NCBI GenBank assembly: GCA_020426085.1
Contig: JAGQQP010000144.1
Location: 1-8,753 of the forward strand
Direction of reading: 5' to 3'
DNA length: 8,753 nt
Source of the DNA: Planctomycetaceae bacterium
GTDB lineage: Bacteria > Planctomycetota > Planctomycetia > Planctomycetales > Planctomycetaceae
In this document: in pieces, positions 7,079 through 8,753 of the stretch
Layout: each line of letters starts with the position of its first letter
How positions within the stretch are numbered: position 1 is the first letter of the stretch
Notes under the pieces: generated by a model
What the model was told of the DNA's origin: nothing
Databases searched by the model: none
Seen by the model: the letters and a program-made list of their open reading frames with translations, nothing else
Program-made: the position numbers and the translations under genes

Positions 7079-7092
7079 GTACCTACCTCTTC
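7079..7092 (+). promoter_or_regulatory. Possible upstream operator resembling the site at 7222-7235
   Basis: GTACCTACCTCTTC matches GTACGTACCTTTTC (7222-7235) at 12 of 14 positions, with 143 bp between equivalent bases. Two like sites flanking a promoter fit a looping repressor, but both could be chance. Confidence 0.25.
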
Positions 7093-7190
7093 TTTCATAT
7101 CAGTACATTTCATCAATCATCCGACGCGGTCTTTTTCAGAAAACAAATAGAAATTCACTTATTTTATAGATCATATTCAACATATTTTGT

Positions 7191-7218
7191 TTGACAGCCA
7201 AGAATTCAGTTGTACCAT
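7191..7218 (+). promoter_or_regulatory. Candidate sigma-70-type promoter of the regulator gene
   Basis: TTGACA at 7191-7196 is a perfect -35 box. TACCAT at 7213-7218 (4 of 6 matches to TATAAT) follows after 16 bp, and AT-rich DNA lies upstream. It would place the transcript start just before the proposed TTG start at 7266, leaving a short leader. Confidence 0.42.
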
Positions 7219-7230
7219 ATTGTACGTACC
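7210..7230 (+). promoter_or_regulatory. Candidate autoregulatory operator: TTGTAC direct repeat and GTACGTAC palindrome
   Basis: TTGTAC occurs at 7210-7215 and 7220-7225, exactly 10 bp (one helical turn) apart. The second copy is part of the 8-bp palindrome GTACGTAC (7222-7229). The site overlaps the candidate -10 box of the regulator gene. From memory, TTGTACGTACAA-like palindromes are bound by AraR, a repressor with the same GntR plus LacI-type architecture as the adjacent gene product. Autorepression is therefore plausible but inferred. Confidence 0.38.
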
Positions 7231-7265
7231 TTTTCACATCAATCTCGATTCAGGGATACTTTAAG

Positions 7266-8447
7266 TTGTTATCTGCCAGTGAATTACTTGAGACAACGGC
7301 ATTGACGGACGACCACGATTCAAACTCATCCCGGGCAAAATACGAACGTATTCAGGATCATCTCAAGAAGCAGATTCTTGAAGGAACCCTGCCTCCCGGA
7401 ACGGCACTGCCGTCTGAACAACAGCTGGCAACTCTGTTTGAGAGTGCGCGCAGTACCATCCGACAGGCGATGGGCATGCTTGAACGGGAAGGGCTGGTCT
7501 CCCGCGTCCAGGGCAAAGGAACTTTCGTGCATGAAAATGCGCGACAGAGGTTGGCAAGCGGCCTGGACATCCTGGCGCTGGTAATCCCCGAAGTCTTTTC
7601 GGGCTACTACCCGTCCCTGCAGCATAGCTTTGAAGAATCCGCCAGTCAGTCGCAGAACCAGATGCTCGTCTGCTGCACACGCAACAACATTGACAAACAG
7701 GGGAATGCGATTCTGCAACTGATTGACAATCAGGTCGGAGGCGTTGCGATCGTGCCAGCCAGCACGCCTCCCACTCCCGCTTATCAGATTCGCCAGTTAC
7801 AGAAAGCGGGTATTCCCGTGGTCCTGTGCCACCGCCCGGTCGAGGGAATCATTGCGCCCCTGCTGGGACTACCGTTCCAACAGATCGGTGGACTGGCGGG
7901 CGAAGCTTTGGTCAAACAGGGACATCGACGCGTCTCTTTCTTCGCGCCCCACTGCACACAGACAACCGACCTCTACCTCGAAGGGTTCCGAAAATCGCTG
8001 GCCAATATCACTTGTGAACTGGCAGACGATCACTGCTACTTCGGTACCGACGGGGCCATTGATATGCAGGAACTGGACAGCGAAATCGAAGAGGCGCTGA
8101 AACGAATTTTAAATCAACCTGATCGGCCGACGGCCATCTTCACCAGTTTTGATTCGATGGCAGAACGCATTTATCTGCACCTGACAAGAATGGGACTGCG
8201 GATGCCGGACGACATCTCCCTGATTGGGGTAGGCGATCAGATCCGACACAGTGTGCTGCAACAGCAGATCGCATCGGTCACTGTTAACGAAACCCAACTG
8301 GGCCACCGCGCGGTGAAACTGTTAAATCAGATGCGCAGCGGCGAACTCCCGATTGAAACATCCGAAACCAGCATCATGCCTGCGGAAATTTATACAGGGA
8401 TGACACTGGGACCGGTACCCGAAAATATAAAACCTCCGCACTCATGA
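7266..8447 (+). CDS. GntR-LacI hybrid transcriptional regulator (AraR-like architecture)
   Basis: Encodes 393 aa from a TTG at 7266, which has AGGG (7252-7255) 10 nt upstream. The frame is open back to a TTG at 7191, but that codon is part of a perfect -35 box and has no ribosome site; a TTG at 7302 is another option. Residues about 24-90 are a GntR-type winged helix: KYERIQDHLKKQILEGTLPPGTALPSEQQLA, STIRQAMGMLEREGLVSRVQGKGTFV. Residues about 100-380 are a LacI/PBP1-like ligand domain: LDILALVIPEV, NQVGGVAIVPA, AGIPVVLCHRP, GHRRVSFFAP, PTAIFTSFDSMA, DDISLIGVGD and ASVTVNETQLGHRAVKLL. In this family a sugar-like effector usually controls DNA binding. The ligand here cannot be read. It is divergent from the lipoyl-carrier/terpenoid block and upstream of a DUF1559 gene, so it may control itself, either neighbour, or a distant target. 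Confidence 0.9.
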   Translation: MLSASELLETTALTDDHDSNSSRAKYERIQDHLKKQILEGTLPPGTALPSEQQLATLFESARSTIRQAMGMLEREGLVSRVQGKGTFVHENARQRLASGLDILALVIPEVFSGYYPSLQHSFEESASQSQNQMLVCCTRNNIDKQGNAILQLIDNQVGGVAIVPASTPPTPAYQIRQLQKAGIPVVLCHRPVEGIIAPLLGLPFQQIGGLAGEALVKQGHRRVSFFAPHCTQTTDLYLEGFRKSLANITCELADDHCYFGTDGAIDMQELDSEIEEALKRILNQPDRPTAIFTSFDSMAERIYLHLTRMGLRMPDDISLIGVGDQIRHSVLQQQIASVTVNETQLGHRAVKLLNQMRSGELPIETSETSIMPAEIYTGMTLGPVPENIKPPHS

Positions 8448-8470
8448 ATGCGGAAACAGAAAGCTCCGAC
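8431..8470 (+). terminator. Possible weak terminator after the regulator gene
   Basis: CCGCA and TGCGG (about 8434-8451) form a 5-bp GC-rich stem whose loop contains the TGA stop codon. ACTTTTTAA follows about 18 nt later. The stem overlaps the coding end and the T-run is detached from it, so a classical intrinsic terminator is uncertain. Confidence 0.22.
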
Positions 8471-8578
8471 TTTTTAATGATTATTGTAAATCCAAGATAT
8501 ACGAATACTGCCAGGCTTTGGTACGTCTGATTTCGCGCCACTCCCCGGGCGGGCCTGTGTAGTCACTTTAAACTGTTT

Positions 8579-8585
8579 GAGAGGG
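8579..8585 (+). promoter_or_regulatory. Ribosome binding site of the DUF1559 gene
   Basis: GAGAGGG with a 7-nt spacer before the ATG at 8593, supporting that start. The rest of 8448-8592 shows no clear promoter hexamers to me. Confidence 0.55.
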
Positions 8586-8592
8586 ACCAAAG

Positions 8593-8753
8593 ATGAAACA
8601 TTCCATCTTTAAGAATCGCGGATTCACGCTCATCGAACTCCTGGTTGTGATCGCCATTATTGCGATCCTGATCGCCCTGCTGTTACCTGCTGTTCAACAG
8701 GCCCGGGAAGCCGCCCGCCGGAGCCAGTGCAAAAACAATCTGAAACAGCTGGG
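8593..8753 (+). CDS. DUF1559 domain protein with type II pseudopilin-like N-terminus (5' part, truncated by window edge)
   Basis: Only the first 53 codons are in the window. The protein starts with a short basic leader ([10 protein letters not shown]), then the prepilin cleavage/methylation motif [12 protein letters not shown] (cleavage expected after Gly10, Glu at position +5) and a hydrophobic helix to about residue 33. [23 protein letters not shown] follows, the N-terminal signature of DUF1559 proteins. These are found in large numbers in Planctomycetota and are exported pseudopilin-like proteins of unclear function. The helix would anchor it in the inner membrane or in a pseudopilus. It lies 145 bp downstream of the regulator on the same strand and could be co-transcribed or have its own promoter. 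It is the best taxonomic marker in the window. Confidence 0.95.
   Translation, partial: MKHSIFKNRGFTLIELLVVIAIIAILIALLLPAVQQAREAARRSQCKNNLKQL

Larger units (their letters stand above)
6709..7190. other. Non-coding divergent control region
   Basis: About 480 bp without a convincing gene on either strand, between the minus-strand lipoyl-carrier gene and the plus-strand regulator. It should hold promoters for both directions. It contains a 5-bp hairpin with a 5-nt loop (6754-6768), a 14-bp palindrome (6803-6816), a 9-bp inverted repeat (6935-6943 with 7000-7008), and a GTACCTACCT site (7079-7088) resembling the sequence at the regulator's own promoter. It becomes AT-rich towards 7190. I see no tRNA or recognisable riboswitch. 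Confidence 0.6.

Noticed and set aside
1..8753. CRISPR array, tRNA/rRNA, insertion sequence or phage genes
   Set aside because: No regularly spaced repeats, cloverleaf-like segments, transposase or integrase motifs, or terminal inverted repeats were seen in the window.

Overview
The window looks like chromosomal DNA of a planctomycete, probably a Gimesia-like marine member of the Planctomycetaceae. The strongest sign is the gene cut by the right edge. It encodes a type II pseudopilin-like N-terminus running straight into the [14 protein letters not shown] signature of DUF1559 proteins, a family hugely expanded in Planctomycetota. Moderate GC, a secreted golvesin/xanthan-lyase-type domain protein at the left edge and a GntR-LacI hybrid regulator fit the same lineage. 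The genus is a guess from style, not from any search.

Layout from left to right. (1) Positions 1-1137, minus strand: a class I SAM-dependent methyltransferase gene followed, with an ATGA stop/start overlap, by the 5' part of a secreted protein that runs off the left edge. (2) Positions 1138-1343: a short spacer with a small hairpin. (3) Positions 1344-6708, minus strand: four co-directional genes with gaps of 51, 40 and 81 bp. In transcription order they encode a GcvH-like lipoyl carrier, a protein with two [4Fe-4S] ferredoxin motifs, a squalene-hopene-cyclase-like class II terpene cyclase with an intact DxDDT motif, and a fusion of a cysteine-rich DUF116 domain to an isoprenyl diphosphate synthase. 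(4) Positions 6709-7265: a non-coding divergent control region with palindromes, an inverted repeat, a candidate promoter and repeated TTGTAC/GTAC-type sites. (5) Positions 7266-8447, plus strand: a GntR-type winged-helix regulator with a LacI/PBP1-like ligand domain. (6) Positions 8593 to the edge: the start of a DUF1559 gene.

The block at 1344-6708 is the most interesting part. An isoprenyl diphosphate synthase next to a class II cyclase implies a made-and-cyclised isoprenoid. The same operon-like block also encodes a lipoylatable carrier without any other glycine cleavage gene, an Fe-S electron carrier or scaffold, and a DUF116 module. This suggests an uncharacterised terpenoid pathway with a redox or sulfur-carrier step. 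The functional linkage is inferred from gene order. The domain assignments rest on motifs read directly in the translations.
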